Both the position numbers and the translations under genes were made by a program. From Bin25 sp965221765 (GTDB lineage: Bacteria > Bacteroidota > Bacteroidia > Flavobacteriales > Flavobacteriaceae): a stretch of DNA of 64,000 nt. This document shows, in pieces, positions 31,391-41,318 of the stretch. The notes under the pieces were generated by a model. That model made no database searches. It was not told the DNA's origin and saw nothing but the letters and a program-made list of their open reading frames with translations. How positions within the stretch are numbered: position 1 is the first letter of the stretch; the number at the start of each line of letters is the position of its first letter. Location: assembly GCA_965221765.1 (NCBI GenBank), contig OZ244911.1:2542001-2606000 (forward strand), read 5' to 3'.

Positions 31391-31979
31391 GTAATGTTTT
31401 TAATAAAATAGTTTTCACTAACTTCGCCACTCATGAAAACCAAATCAAAATCCAATCCCCTCGGACGTCCTAAAACGAGAGACATTATGAACCTATCTCG
31501 GTCGATACCTGCGGAATCACCAGAGGCCTTAGTTAAAATGATCTTATTCACTCCACTTGATAAGGTGCGGTAATTTCTTTTTTTTGGCTCCCTTTGGGCA
31601 CTCAGGTATATAAGCCCCTAAATTAGATGAAAATTTATTTCAAGATGAAAATGCTATCAACACCGATTTTCACGGATTTCATTGACCGTAAACCAAACAC
31701 TTCCACAGTCCTCATATTTTTATAAACGACTGTATTTCAATTATTTAAACCCATCTTTTTTCATTTGCTATTCTAGAATACGGTATTTTAATTTTATCTT
31801 TGGAATTATTGATAACGATTACGGTATTCATTCACAGAAGCCTCGTCTTTAAAACGCTGGATATCAGTCATATTGAATATTTTAAGTATCGGGTTCTTAT
31901 GTTTTAATTTATTTAATTATTTCTATCAAGGCAATTAATTAACGTATATGGATATCACTCATTTTTTTTAAACCCGAGC
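31391..31979. other. Spacer with decayed IS sequence and a degenerate cassette-end-like motif
   Basis: No gene is seen. At 31598-31618 a sequence resembles the 22-bp end (CACTCAGGTATATAAGCCCC) but with several mismatches. The remainder includes short GC-richer pieces, probably from an old IS. Confidence 0.35.
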
Positions 31980-32990
31980 TCACCTCACACAAACATTACG
32001 AAACTCTCCGGATGTATTTTGTCGAACAAGCCTCGGCTCAACAAGTCGCCTAGACCTTTGGCTTCACCTACCGAGCCTTCACTTCTTTAGTGAGTGATTT
32101 TAAAAAAGAGCTTCAAGAAGATCAGGCGGATGATTCTCTTTTTTTGTCCGTAAGAAGAAAGGCAGACCGGTTTCCAAAAGCTTGCCGACCGCCATCAAGA
32201 TCATCGTGGCTTTAAGAAAAAAAAATCGTTCGGTGGAAGACATTAAAATCGCCTAGAGTTTTTAGATTTTTACAAGTTTGGGAATCCCAAGCTCCTGCGC
32301 TATGTGGTGTTTGATAACTAGTTCAAGAGTTATCAAAATCTATCGCGTTTGGATGACGATGGTCTCTCGTTTATCACCATTCGAAGGCGGGGAAAACACA
32401 TGATCCATCGCATCGGCCAATGGCCCAAAACCAGGTGGAAAACCTTAGGAGTCGAGCGATATTCGAACAAAAAACAAACGCTACAAGTGCACGATGAAAA
32501 AGTTTTTTTAAGAGGGTATGATAAAGACCTCCGGCAGATCATCTTGACCAGCCGTGGAAAAGTCAACCCAGCGGTGATCATCACCAATGATGTTGAAAAG
32601 CCCATCGCCCAGATCGTTCAAAAATAGGCGAGACGATGGTTGGTTGAAAAATCCATCAGCGAGCAGATCGCATTTTTTCATCTCAATCGGAGGTCTTCTT
32701 CGATGGTTATCAAAGTCGATTTTGATTTGGTTATGACCCTCTTGGCTTAGAATCTCTACCGATTGATGGCCCATCCATTCGAAGGCTTTTCCGAGGCAGC
32801 GGCCCCAACGTTATTTCAAAAGTTCTTTGCCAATCAAGCCGACGTGAACATGAAAATAGGGCATCGAAGTTGATCTCAAAAAGAAAAGAAACCTACCCTT
32901 ACTTCTGGACATGATGGATGAGTTCCAAAACTTAAACTATCCCTTCCTTGGCAACAAAAAAATCCGGTTCTCTGGAGCGTCCTATACTTG
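31980..32990 (+). pseudogene. DDE transposase remnant of another IS family
   Basis: Plus-strand pieces include DDDGLSFITIRRRGKHM, RQIILTSRGKVNPAVIITND, then RRWLVEKSISEQIAFFHLN and MVIKVDFDLVMTLLA, and finish with NLYRLMAHPFEGF. This is a recognisable DDE transposase pattern (YxRRW..E..I.E motif with the catalytic Glu). Stops and frameshifts are frequent. It differs from both IS5-type transposases in the window. Confidence 0.65.
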
Positions 32991-33024
32991 ATGGTTTACG
33001 GTCTATTTTTTGCCGTGAAAATCG

Positions 33025-33346
33025 GTGATGAAACCAAAAAGGTCTGTCGATGATGTGATTTATGAACTTCTTTTAAAACAAGGTATTCAACTAACCGAAC
33101 CCATTGAAGAAAAAATAGTAGAACAACAAACCATTTATAATATTGGCAAAGGAAAACTTTTCATTTGTTTAGGCGATCAAATAACAGAAACAGTAGCGGA
33201 AGAGATTGGAAAATGGAAAGAGCAAATAAATCCCAATTTTTGTCAAGTGATTTTTCTAAGGATAGTGGGTTTTATTAAGATAAAGTAAAAACGAATATGG
33301 TTTATACTTTAGAAAGATATGGGATTCATGAATTAAAAAGTGTCTA
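33025..33346 (+). pseudogene. Type III R-M methyltransferase (Mod), C-terminal remnant
   Basis: It reads KRSVDDVIYELLLKQGIQL, IYNIGKGKLFICLGDQITE and QVIFLR, then after a one-base shift DKVKTNMVYTLERYGIHELKSV and a stop. This is the typical C-terminal end of Mod-type adenine methyltransferases. The catalytic part is missing, replaced upstream by transposase debris. Confidence 0.7.
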
Positions 33347-33634
33347 ATTTAGTTTTTCATGTTCCTCATTTAAAATCAAGACATGGCGAAAGAGGGTTAT
33401 GGACTTTAAAAATTGACTAGCCGACCTACCACGATTTTTACAAAATCGTCGATGCCCATACCACCGCAGATACGATGCCTAAAAGTTTTGCCTACCTTTT
33501 CCCACGATTTATCGCCTTAGCCAATGCGTTGAAGGGACGATGACATAAAGCCATCTGTCCAATGGTTTTGATAAAACTGGAAACATCATTCGATCGATAA
33601 ACCACTAGACACGGGTAGGGATACGGGGATTATG

Positions 33635-34711
33635 CTAACCATATTCCTCAATAAGAAAGGAACGGAGGGAAGGGATCGGAACCGAACAAATCCCCTGTTG
33701 ATCCATATGAACGATTCCTTTTGATAGAACGGTTTGATATAAATCACTAGCCTTTTCTGATGATAGGGTTTTAGAAAATAATGCAATCAACTCTTCCATA
33801 TCAAATTGTTCAGGTAATTGTTTCACGGTAGAAGCAATGAATGCTCTAGTTTTTCGATGAAATCCATCACATCGTTGTTGGTAATAGGTGTGTTTTAAAT
33901 CATCACCATGTTTTAAAACTTGTTTTAATCGTTGATTGGTTAATGTTTCACCAACTTCTAAAAATTCACAAAGAGCATTACAATAAGATTGAATATGGCG
34001 AGGCCAACGATCGGTTCGTTTGATAATTTCTTGTATCCAAGTGGTGGTATCACTCGGTGTTTTGATTTCTTTGGTGAGCCAGTCATGAATAATCGATTGC
34101 TCGGCATCGGGTTCTAATCGTTGCAAATAACGAACACAACCCGTATTAAACCGAGAAATACCAAATGTTCGAAGTATTTCTTTGGTCGTGCTCAATCCGC
34201 CTAATAATAAAATAAATCCTTTTTTCGTTTTTAAATTATGGTACCGAGTTAAAAACGATGTAATTTTTGTTTTATCTGTATGATCTAAAAAAGCATTTAA
34301 TGTTTGTGTTTCATCTAACCATAATAACGTTGGTTTAGAGCCTATCAAGGCTTCATTGAGAGCATTGGTTTCTGTAATAGGTATTTTCTCTAAATTCATT
34401 TTAAAAACTTTCAAATCCAAACCAAACGATTTTTTAAATTCTTTTGGTTTTGATTTCTTCGTCAATTTAGCGAATAGTTCTTTGGAATCAGACAAGCATT
34501 CATTCGATAATTCAATGACTTCCCATTGTTTTTTCCGAGCTTGTTGTGTATACTCTTCTAATAAAGCTGACTTCCCGACCCCTGGTGGCCCTTGAATGAG
34601 AAAACTACTACCGATTGGACTATCCACCATTGTGTCCAATAATTGATTAAAAATCTTTAATTCTTTTTCTCGTCCATGAAAGTATTTGGCTGGACCACGT
34701 TCAATCATCAT
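33635..34711 (-). CDS. AAA+ ATPase, FHGRE family
   Basis: A 358-residue intact gene. The N-terminal RGPAKYFHGREKELKIF precedes Walker A in QGPPGVGKSALLEEY (about residue 42), Walker B in TLLWLDETQTLN (about 130), a sensor region LLLGGLSTTKEILRTFGISRFN (about 160) and a C-terminal winged-helix-like part ending in VPIPSLRSFLIEEY. The build resembles ORC/Cdc6-like and STAND-related P-loop ATPases. A close paralogue is at 62.2 kb and decayed ones at 9.1 and 12.2 kb. It lies inside the composite element. Function unknown; a defence or mobility role is a guess from context. Confidence 0.8.
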   Translation of the reverse strand: MMIERGPAKYFHGREKELKIFNQLLDTMVDSPIGSSFLIQGPPGVGKSALLEEYTQQARKKQWEVIELSNECLSDSKELFAKLTKKSKPKEFKKSFGLDLKVFKMNLEKIPITETNALNEALIGSKPTLLWLDETQTLNAFLDHTDKTKITSFLTRYHNLKTKKGFILLLGGLSTTKEILRTFGISRFNTGCVRYLQRLEPDAEQSIIHDWLTKEIKTPSDTTTWIQEIIKRTDRWPRHIQSYCNALCEFLEVGETLTNQRLKQVLKHGDDLKHTYYQQRCDGFHRKTRAFIASTVKQLPEQFDMEELIALFSKTLSSEKASDLYQTVLSKGIVHMDQQGICSVPIPSLRSFLIEEYG

Positions 34712-35165
34712 GCTTCGATTTTTTGTAAAAATACGACAAGATTTCAGTAGAGCAATGATGGCTTAAGTTCTTATTAAAATTTTTGACGAAAAAGCACGTC
34801 AATGGAATCTAATCGATATGAATTTTTTTGATATCTTTATGATAAGATCGTTGGGGTGGGGAGAAAAACCACTCGTGTTTTTGTTGATCCACCTATCTTT
34901 TTTTTGACCCCAATTCACACTTCTTGTTTTTTATTAGTTTGTATTTTTTAATAGTTTATGTATTTTTGGGTTGATAAGTGGTGTTTGCATCTTTGAAAAC
35001 CCAATGACTGAACCAAAGACAAAGAAGCCACCGAAAAATTAGTGCCATGAATCATTGCCCAACCATGAAAACATTCCTTTAGCATTACACTTAAAAGTGC
35101 GTTAACCGTTCCTCAAACCGAATATTTTTTATATTAAATTTTAGAAGATGTCTCACAAAGTAGAA
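34712..35165. other. Intergenic region between ATPase and HsdS fragment
   Basis: About 450 bases with no open frame of note, mainly AT-rich and perhaps holding the ATPase promoter on the minus strand. No RNA structure is recognised. Confidence 0.4.
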
Positions 35166-35173
35166 GAATCAAG

Positions 35174-35671
35174 GTGGAAAGAGGGGTTATCTATAAAAAA
35201 GTAACTATTCATAAAGGCGGAAAGGGGATTTCACAAAGTAAAGTTGAAAATGGAAGTACAGCAAGTTACAAATATTTATATCAAGTTAAAACAGGAGATG
35301 TGGTTTATGGTATGGATATGAGAAGTGGTAGCATAGGATTAATTGATGAATCGGCAGATGACTGTTTTGTGAGCAAAGAATACCCCATTTTAAATATCAA
35401 AGAAAACGCACCAATCAACGAATATTATCTTATCCTCTTATTAACAAGTAAAGAGTTTTACCAGGTTTTTAATTTTTGGGTCAGTGGAAGTACCAGGTTA
35501 CAATTACATCCAGAAATGTTCCTTAAAATGAAATTACCTTTTCCGAGCATAGAAATTCAAAATGAGTTGTCATTAGCCTATAAAAAATCAATTGATCTAA
35601 AAGTTAAAAGCATTGCATTTAATCATATCGGAGTCCATCAATTTAGAAATAAGGTTTTCGCTGAACAATAA
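35174..35671 (+). pseudogene. Type I restriction specificity subunit (HsdS), C-terminal half
   Basis: A 165-residue frame from a GTG matches a HsdS target-recognition domain: VKTGDVVYGMDMRSGSIG, FVSKEYPILNI, VSGSTRLQLHPEMFLKMKLPFPSIEIQNEL and then a helical spacer. Full subunits have two such domains (about 400 residues). No hsdM or hsdR is nearby, so it cannot work alone. It lies 34 bp from the right end of the composite element. Confidence 0.72.
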
Positions 35672-35705
35672 TAGTTCGCTTTTTAGATCTTTCCTATGAA
35701 TCGTT

Positions 35706-35727
35706 GCCACTTAGGTATATAATTCCC
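35706..35727 (-). repeat. 22-bp cassette end, right end of composite element
   Basis: Inverse copy with a single mismatch (TTAGG instead of TTTGG), followed by the duplicated CTTCCTTT at 35728-35735. Confidence 0.88.
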
Positions 35728-36649
35728 CTTCCTTTTGGCAATGCTAGCCGTGAATGGCTCGTGAATGGCATAGACTTTGTTTTTATCGAATCGTTGTTGA
35801 TCGATTACTCGTTGATAGAGATCCAGTTCTTTTTGGTACGGACCTTTTGTTGGGGATCTCGTTTTCGTTCTAGCTATCAGACTTGTCGGCCCGCGAAGGT
35901 TTTGAGCTTGGAGGTGGCTTTTTTAGCTCGCCGAGGAGGCTTCCCATGAAAAGTTTGACGCACTGGCCTTGGCAACCCTCTGGCATTGTTTTATATTCTC
36001 TTTTTTAGCGATTTGGTTGTATTGATCGATGACTTTTTGATTCCGTTGGGCATCGGTCGGAAACCTTACGTTATTGCCTTGAATGGTGATATCTAATCAG
36101 ACCATCGACGATGGCTTAATTTTTTTTGGAGGCCACTGAACCCAATAAGCAAAGAGGGTCTTTATCTCTTTTTCGCCCATCCGTTTTCTAATAGGACCCC
36201 CATCAGAAGAATCGCCAGGGGGTTCTTATTTCATGAAATCCGTCCGGTAAAATACGGCATGCTAGGATGTTCAATCCAGCGATCCAAGAGGGTTTCATCC
36301 TTTAGATGATCAAGTCGTTGGAGCATCAAACCACCCACCATCACACGCATCGGGATGGCTAGACGGCCTTTGGGAGCATACCACCGAGTAAAGACTTGTT
36401 CAAAAGGTGATCAGTCGATGGCATCGGCTAGCCATTGGATGCGATGGTTTGGATGGAAAAGGTCTGCAAATGCTGATTCAAATCATGGGAATTGTTTTGG
36501 CGTTATTTTTTTTAATCATTTCTGCAAGGTTTTGCAAGTAAAATACGCATTTTCTTGCCGATTTATAACCTAATATAAACTAGCATTGAACTCTTCACCC
36601 CTTAATATAAAAGGGATGGAGACTATATTTGGACTTTTTAAGGAGTGAC
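35728..36649 (-). mobile_element. Interrupted IS5-type copy, right part
   Basis: Continues the IS sequence broken at 26064 and ends with GACTTTTTAAGGAGTGAC followed by TAAATA, the same six bases that precede the left end at 25511. It covers the N-terminal two thirds of the transposase with several stops, so the copy was already decaying or has decayed since. Confidence 0.85.
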
Positions 36650-37790
36650 TAAATAATGTGAATACCTTGTTCAACCTTCTAATAATGAAAGATGAGCGCC
36701 CCCATACAAGCTAGTGGACAGGATCATTCATAAAAGAAATGATTTTGACGTTTCTAAAAAAAATATGAACTATCAAAAACTCAACCCATAACATAGATAC
36801 ATATTGGAGGTACTCATTGATCAAAGAAATTCTATTGAACCCATGGCTAAAAAACGAGTTGACTATTAAATGATATTGACGGCCGATATCCTCATACCAT
36901 TAAAAAAAAGCCAAGGCAAAAGAAGATACCGGGTCCATAACTTAGATATGAAATCAGACAAGAGAGAAAAAAGAAAGAACGTCATATCAACTTGACACCA
37001 AATTCAAATAAGAAATCAAAAGCGCGATGAATGAAGAGCGTTGGTGTCCTGAATTCGTGACCACTTAATTAGAAAAGCAATGGTACCTATATAATAAACC
37101 CTACAAACTAATAGGACATCAGCAAGTGATTACCGCTATTGTGGTTTTTGAAAAAAACATTCATGATTCCAAAACCATCAATCCCCTACCCTTTAAAACA
37201 GTGTGAATAGTGGTAAGGCTATCAACCTAACGAAGTGGTGTATGATCTAGCGGCTCGAGGTATGCCAGACCATCATCACTGCGTCAGGCTAAACCCGCAA
37301 GTAAGCAACAGCCTATGACAAACGGAAATTGTAGAAAACATTCAGAATACTTACCGTCATTAGAGGACTCATTGGATGGGTATCAATTATTTGAAACGTT
37401 TTGATAGAGCATTGATCAATGCCATGATGACTTGTGTTATTTGGCATATCATAAAGTACCTACAGTGTTTTCATCCAGTGTGAGCTAGTTTCTAAAAACA
37501 CACAAAATAAATCAACCATGGACTATGCCTCCAATGAAAAAAAGGGGGGGGGTGTTATGGTTTTTATAAATCATATATCGTTGATTATCAGTATGCTAAA
37601 AAATCAAAACTACTAGTAGCACATAAACCATACAAGTTCATGTGCCAATGGGAAACAAAGCATGATGAGATCTTTGGTGTATGGATAACGAAAAAAGTGA
37701 TCAGACCTAAATTTTGCTCCTAAAGTAGCGATATCCTATTCTTGATCCATGATTTATGCTGATAAAAGTTTTTTTGCTGGTTTGACACAC
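36650..37790 (+). pseudogene. Decayed transposase-like sequence, family uncertain
   Basis: Short plus-strand frames such as KLIGHQQVITAIVVFEKNIHDSKTINPLP look like part of a DDE transposase, but no frame is longer than about 60 codons. A G9 run (37544-37552) lies within it. No terminal repeats were found. This stretch separates the mobile region from core genes. Confidence 0.45.
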
Positions 37791-37880
37791 TATATATTCA
37801 AGTTAAATTTTAGTTTGTAAATATTGATATAAAAATCCTCAAAAGTATTCTATGGTCGGTCTAGTTTTTTATGATGTATG

Positions 37881-37888
37881 TAAATTTG
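37881..37888 (+). promoter_or_regulatory. prs promoter -7 element TAAATTTG
   Basis: Exact TAnnTTTG match 18 bases before the prs start. No clear TTG at -33. It probably drives the prs-rplY-pth-ribF group. Confidence 0.5.
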
Positions 37889-37906
37889 CACCTCTGAAAT
37901 AATCAA

Positions 37907-38839
37907 GTGGGACCTTTAGTTAAAATTTTTGCGTGTACGCAGAGTGAAGATATCGCGCGAAAAATGGCTGCTGCCTATGGCACTACCCTGGGTAAAATCA
38001 ATTTTTCTAGATATAGTGATGGGGAATTTCAACCTGCTTTTGAAGAATCTATTCGTGGAGCTCGAATTTTTATTATTGGTTCAACCCACCCCCCTGCTGA
38101 AAATTTGATGGAAATGCTACTCATGATTGATGCCTCCAAAAGGGCCTCGGCTCGACATATTACGGCTGTTATTCCATATTTCAGTTGGGCAAGACAAGAT
38201 CGAAAAGATAAACCTCGAGTACCGATTGGTGCAAAAATGATAGCCAAATTATTGGAAACCGCCGGAGCAACGCGGATTATCACCATGGATCTCCACGCTG
38301 ATCAAATTCAAGGATTTTTTGAAAAACCTGTTGACCATTTGTACGCATCGGCCATCTTTTTACCATACGTTAAAAAATTGAATTTATCTAACCTAACCAT
38401 TGCTTCTCCAGATATGGGTGGTTCTAAAAGGGCTTATTCTTATGCTAAATTTTTAGCAAGTGATGTGGTAATTTGCTATAAAGAACGAGCTGGAGTCAAT
38501 CAAATTTCACATATGAAACTTATAGGAAAAGTAAAAGGTAAACATGTCATCTTAGTCGATGATATGGTCGATACGGCCAATACGCTTACAAAGGCTGCGA
38601 GTTTGATTATAGAAAAAGGAGCTATCAGTGTTCGAGCCATTGCAACTCACGCTGTTTTATCTGGGAATGCGGTTGAAAATATTAGTCAATCACAATTAAA
38701 AGAATTAATTGTCACCGATTCAATCCCACTAAAAGAAAAACATCCAAAAATAAAAGTACTTTCGTGCGCTGAATTGATGGCTGAAGTGATGTATAATGTC
38801 CACAATAATCAATCCATCAGTTCGAAATTTATCATGTAA
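37907..38839 (+). CDS. prs: Ribose-phosphate pyrophosphokinase
   Basis: Makes PRPP from ribose 5-phosphate and ATP for nucleotide, His and Trp synthesis. Family motifs: FSRYSDGEFQP near residue 34, ARQDRKDKPRVPIGAK near 95 (ATP-binding flexible loop), MDLHADQIQGFF near 128, and the PRPP-binding loop VILVDDMVDTANTL near 217. At 310 residues it is full length. The start is GTG; the N-terminus VKIFACTQSEDIA fits the family. It leads a run of core genes. Confidence 0.95.
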   Translation: MGPLVKIFACTQSEDIARKMAAAYGTTLGKINFSRYSDGEFQPAFEESIRGARIFIIGSTHPPAENLMEMLLMIDASKRASARHITAVIPYFSWARQDRKDKPRVPIGAKMIAKLLETAGATRIITMDLHADQIQGFFEKPVDHLYASAIFLPYVKKLNLSNLTIASPDMGGSKRAYSYAKFLASDVVICYKERAGVNQISHMKLIGKVKGKHVILVDDMVDTANTLTKAASLIIEKGAISVRAIATHAVLSGNAVENISQSQLKELIVTDSIPLKEKHPKIKVLSCAELMAEVMYNVHNNQSISSKFIM

Positions 38840-38850
38840 TTATTATAGCC

Positions 38851-39477
38851 ATGCAAGCACTGACAATCCATGCTACATTAAGAAAACAAGTGGGTAAAGT
38901 TGCCACAAAAGTGATACGAAAAGCCAAAAGAGTACCTTGTGTACTCTACGGTGGTGAATCTCCCATCCACTTTTCCATTCCAGAAAATGATTTTAAAGAG
39001 TTAATCTATACGCCTAAATCCTATATTGTTGAGTTGGTTATCGATAAAAAACAAACCCATAGAGCCATCCTTCAAGACGTCCAATTCCATCCAGTAACTG
39101 ACATCATTTTGCATGTTGATTTTCTACAACTATTCGATGAAAAACCAATAGTCATTGAAGTCCCAATTAAAATAAAAGGGGTTCCTGTAGGGGTGCTTAG
39201 TCAAGGAGGTGTTTTAAGGATTAATCGACAAAAAATTACACTTCGTGCCCTACCTAAACATCTTCCAGATTATCTCGAATGTGATGTGACCCAATTGAGT
39301 ATTGGTAATAAATTTTATGTTACCGAACTTAAAAGTCTAGATTTTGAAATTTTGGAATCTGAAAATGTAGTCGTGGCACAAGTGAGAACTTCAAGAACCG
39401 CCCTTAAGAGTTCTATAGAAGAAACTGAGGAATCAACAGAAGCGAACCAAGGAGGTCAAACGCTGGTTCAAGATTAA
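38851..39477 (+). CDS. rplY: 50S ribosomal protein L25 (Ctc form)
   Basis: Binds 5S rRNA. The N-terminal beta barrel carries the family pattern KVIRKAKRVPCVLYGGESPIHFSI, and the C-terminal TL5/Ctc domain contains HVDFLQLFDEKPIVIEVPIKIKGVPVGV. The 208-residue length and acidic tail (EETEESTEA) are usual for Bacteroidota. It is 11 bp after prs, an arrangement common in this phylum and others. Confidence 0.93.
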   Translation: MQALTIHATLRKQVGKVATKVIRKAKRVPCVLYGGESPIHFSIPENDFKELIYTPKSYIVELVIDKKQTHRAILQDVQFHPVTDIILHVDFLQLFDEKPIVIEVPIKIKGVPVGVLSQGGVLRINRQKITLRALPKHLPDYLECDVTQLSIGNKFYVTELKSLDFEILESENVVVAQVRTSRTALKSSIEETEESTEANQGGQTLVQD

Positions 39478-39527
39478 TTTTTCTCCATTCGGCTTCTTTA
39501 TTTCTAGAGTTTTTTTGTTTGTTATAA

Positions 39528-40133
39528 ATGAAGTTTATTAGGTACTTTCTTCATAAAAAACAATCCATCGATATGAATCATTTTTTATTGGTTGGACTTG
39601 GAAATATCGGTCCTCAATATTTTGATACTCGCCATAATATTGGATTTTCTATCATAGATCATATCGCTAAAGAAAATCAGTTAGAATTTAATTCTTCAAA
39701 ACTTGGTTTGATGACACAATGGAATTTTAAAGGGAGAAAAGTACTTCTGCTAAAACCTACAACATTGATGAATCGTTCGGGTCGATCGGTTAATTATTGG
39801 CTTAAAAAGAAAAAAATTCATCTTCAAAACACATTAATCATCACGGATGAATTGCATCTTCCATTTGGAAAAATGAGAGTCCGATCTAGAGGTTCATCCG
39901 CCGGACACAATGGCTTAAATAGTATTGAAGAATATCTAGGAACTCAACATTATAATCGACTTAGATTTGGTATTGGATCAAAGAATCCCATTGAAAATAA
40001 GGTTGCCTATGTTTTAGGTCCATGGCACGATGAAGAACAAAAAAAAATTGATGTTTTGTTGCATCAATGTTTTGAAATAGGAAAATATTTTGTTTTGCAT
40101 GGTGTATCTAAAACCATGAATCATTTTAATTAA
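39528..40133 (+). CDS. pth: Peptidyl-tRNA hydrolase
   Basis: Releases tRNA from dropped-off peptidyl-tRNA. Motifs: LVGLGNIGPQYFDTRHNIGF with the catalytic His, LLKPTTLMNRSGRSV, and SSAGHNGLNSIEEYLG. The first ATG adds 15 basic residues before the conserved core, as flavobacterial homologues often do; an internal ATG at 39573 is the alternative start. It follows rplY by 50 bp. Confidence 0.93.
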   Translation: MKFIRYFLHKKQSIDMNHFLLVGLGNIGPQYFDTRHNIGFSIIDHIAKENQLEFNSSKLGLMTQWNFKGRKVLLLKPTTLMNRSGRSVNYWLKKKKIHLQNTLIITDELHLPFGKMRVRSRGSSAGHNGLNSIEEYLGTQHYNRLRFGIGSKNPIENKVAYVLGPWHDEEQKKIDVLLHQCFEIGKYFVLHGVSKTMNHFN

Positions 40134-40188
40134 TCATCAAATTGGCTTTCCTATCATAAGACTTCGTAAGCCAAGATAATTGAAATTA

Positions 40189-41124
40189 ATGCGTGTATAC
40201 AAGCATCTAGATCAATATCATTCAGATAAAAAATCAGTATTAACCATTGGTACCTTTGACGGTGTTCATATAGGGCATCAAAAAATTCTCAAACAAGTGG
40301 CTAGCACGGCCAAAACCTTGAAACAACAGTCTATTGTATTGAGTTTTTTTCCTCATCCTAGAATGATTTTACAACCTGATTCAAATATTAAACTAATTGA
40401 TACAGTGGAAGAAAAAATCGAAAAAATAAAAGCGCTCGATATTGATCACTTGATAATTCATCCATTTTCCAAAGAATTTTCCATGCTCACTGCCGAAAAA
40501 TTTATTTCAGAAATACTCGTCAATCGATTCAATCTTGGGCGTGTAATTATTGGTTATAATCATCGATTCGGGAAGAATCGACAGGCCAATATTGATGCTC
40601 TTTTTGGATTTGGTAAAAAATATAATTTTCAGGTCAATGTTATTCCACCACAAGAAATTGAAGATATTTCGGTCAGTTCAACTAAAATCAGACAAGCACT
40701 GAAAATTGGAAAAATTAATGTTGCCAATGCTTATCTAAAAACTAACTATTCTATTCATGGCATTATAATTGAAGGAGATTCTCTTGGTAGAACCATTGGG
40801 TTTCCTACCGCAAATATTCGTATTAAAGAAGACTATAAATTACTACCCAAACTAGGTGTTTATTTTGTTAAATGTCTTTTGGATAATAGACCTTATTTTG
40901 GGATGCTCAATCTCGGAGGCCGCCCAACGATTAATGAATTAGAAAAAGATAACATTGAAGTACATCTATTTGATTTTAATCAATCGATTTATGGAAAACA
41001 TCTAAGCATTCAGTTTAACCATAGAATTCGAAATCAAATCAAATTTAAAACTCTATCGGCTTTAAAATGTCAATTAGAAAAAGATAAAGAACGATGTTTA
41101 GATTTAATACATCAATTAAATTGA
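40189..41124 (+). CDS. ribF: Bifunctional riboflavin kinase / FMN adenylyltransferase
   Basis: Converts riboflavin to FMN and FAD. The N-terminal adenylyltransferase shows LTIGTFDGVHIGHQKIL and the SSTKIRQAL motif; the C-terminal kinase shows GDSLGRTIGFPTANI and LNLGGRPTI. I choose the ATG at 40189; a TTG nine bases earlier is possible. It lies 55 bp after pth, in the same orientation. Confidence 0.94.
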   Translation: MRVYKHLDQYHSDKKSVLTIGTFDGVHIGHQKILKQVASTAKTLKQQSIVLSFFPHPRMILQPDSNIKLIDTVEEKIEKIKALDIDHLIIHPFSKEFSMLTAEKFISEILVNRFNLGRVIIGYNHRFGKNRQANIDALFGFGKKYNFQVNVIPPQEIEDISVSSTKIRQALKIGKINVANAYLKTNYSIHGIIIEGDSLGRTIGFPTANIRIKEDYKLLPKLGVYFVKCLLDNRPYFGMLNLGGRPTINELEKDNIEVHLFDFNQSIYGKHLSIQFNHRIRNQIKFKTLSALKCQLEKDKERCLDLIHQLN

Positions 41125-41318
41125 GTTCTTATAATCTAGTCCTTATAAAGAATCCCAAAACCTTAATCATTTAGTAACTAATTATTTTATTTCATCGACA
41201 TTTGTTTCAAAAATGTACATTCTAAGACATGACCAATTAAAAAGGGGATTTTTAGAAATTTTTTCTAACTATTTAAAATCGACAGAGTCACTATTTTTAT
41301 CATTCTTTTTTTAATTAT

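Larger units (their letters stand above)
26065..35727. mobile_element. 9.66-kb composite element with 22-bp terminal inverted repeats and 8-bp target duplication
   Basis: The left end at 26065-26086 and right end at 35706-35727 are inverted copies of the same 22-bp sequence with one mismatch. Both are flanked by the exact 8 bases CTTCCTTT. Removing the element and one flank restores a continuous 27-base alignment with the intact IS, which proves the insertion. Inside are remnants of R-M genes, two decayed transposases, one R-M operon and an AAA+ ATPase. No intact transposase of its own is visible. Confidence 0.88.
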
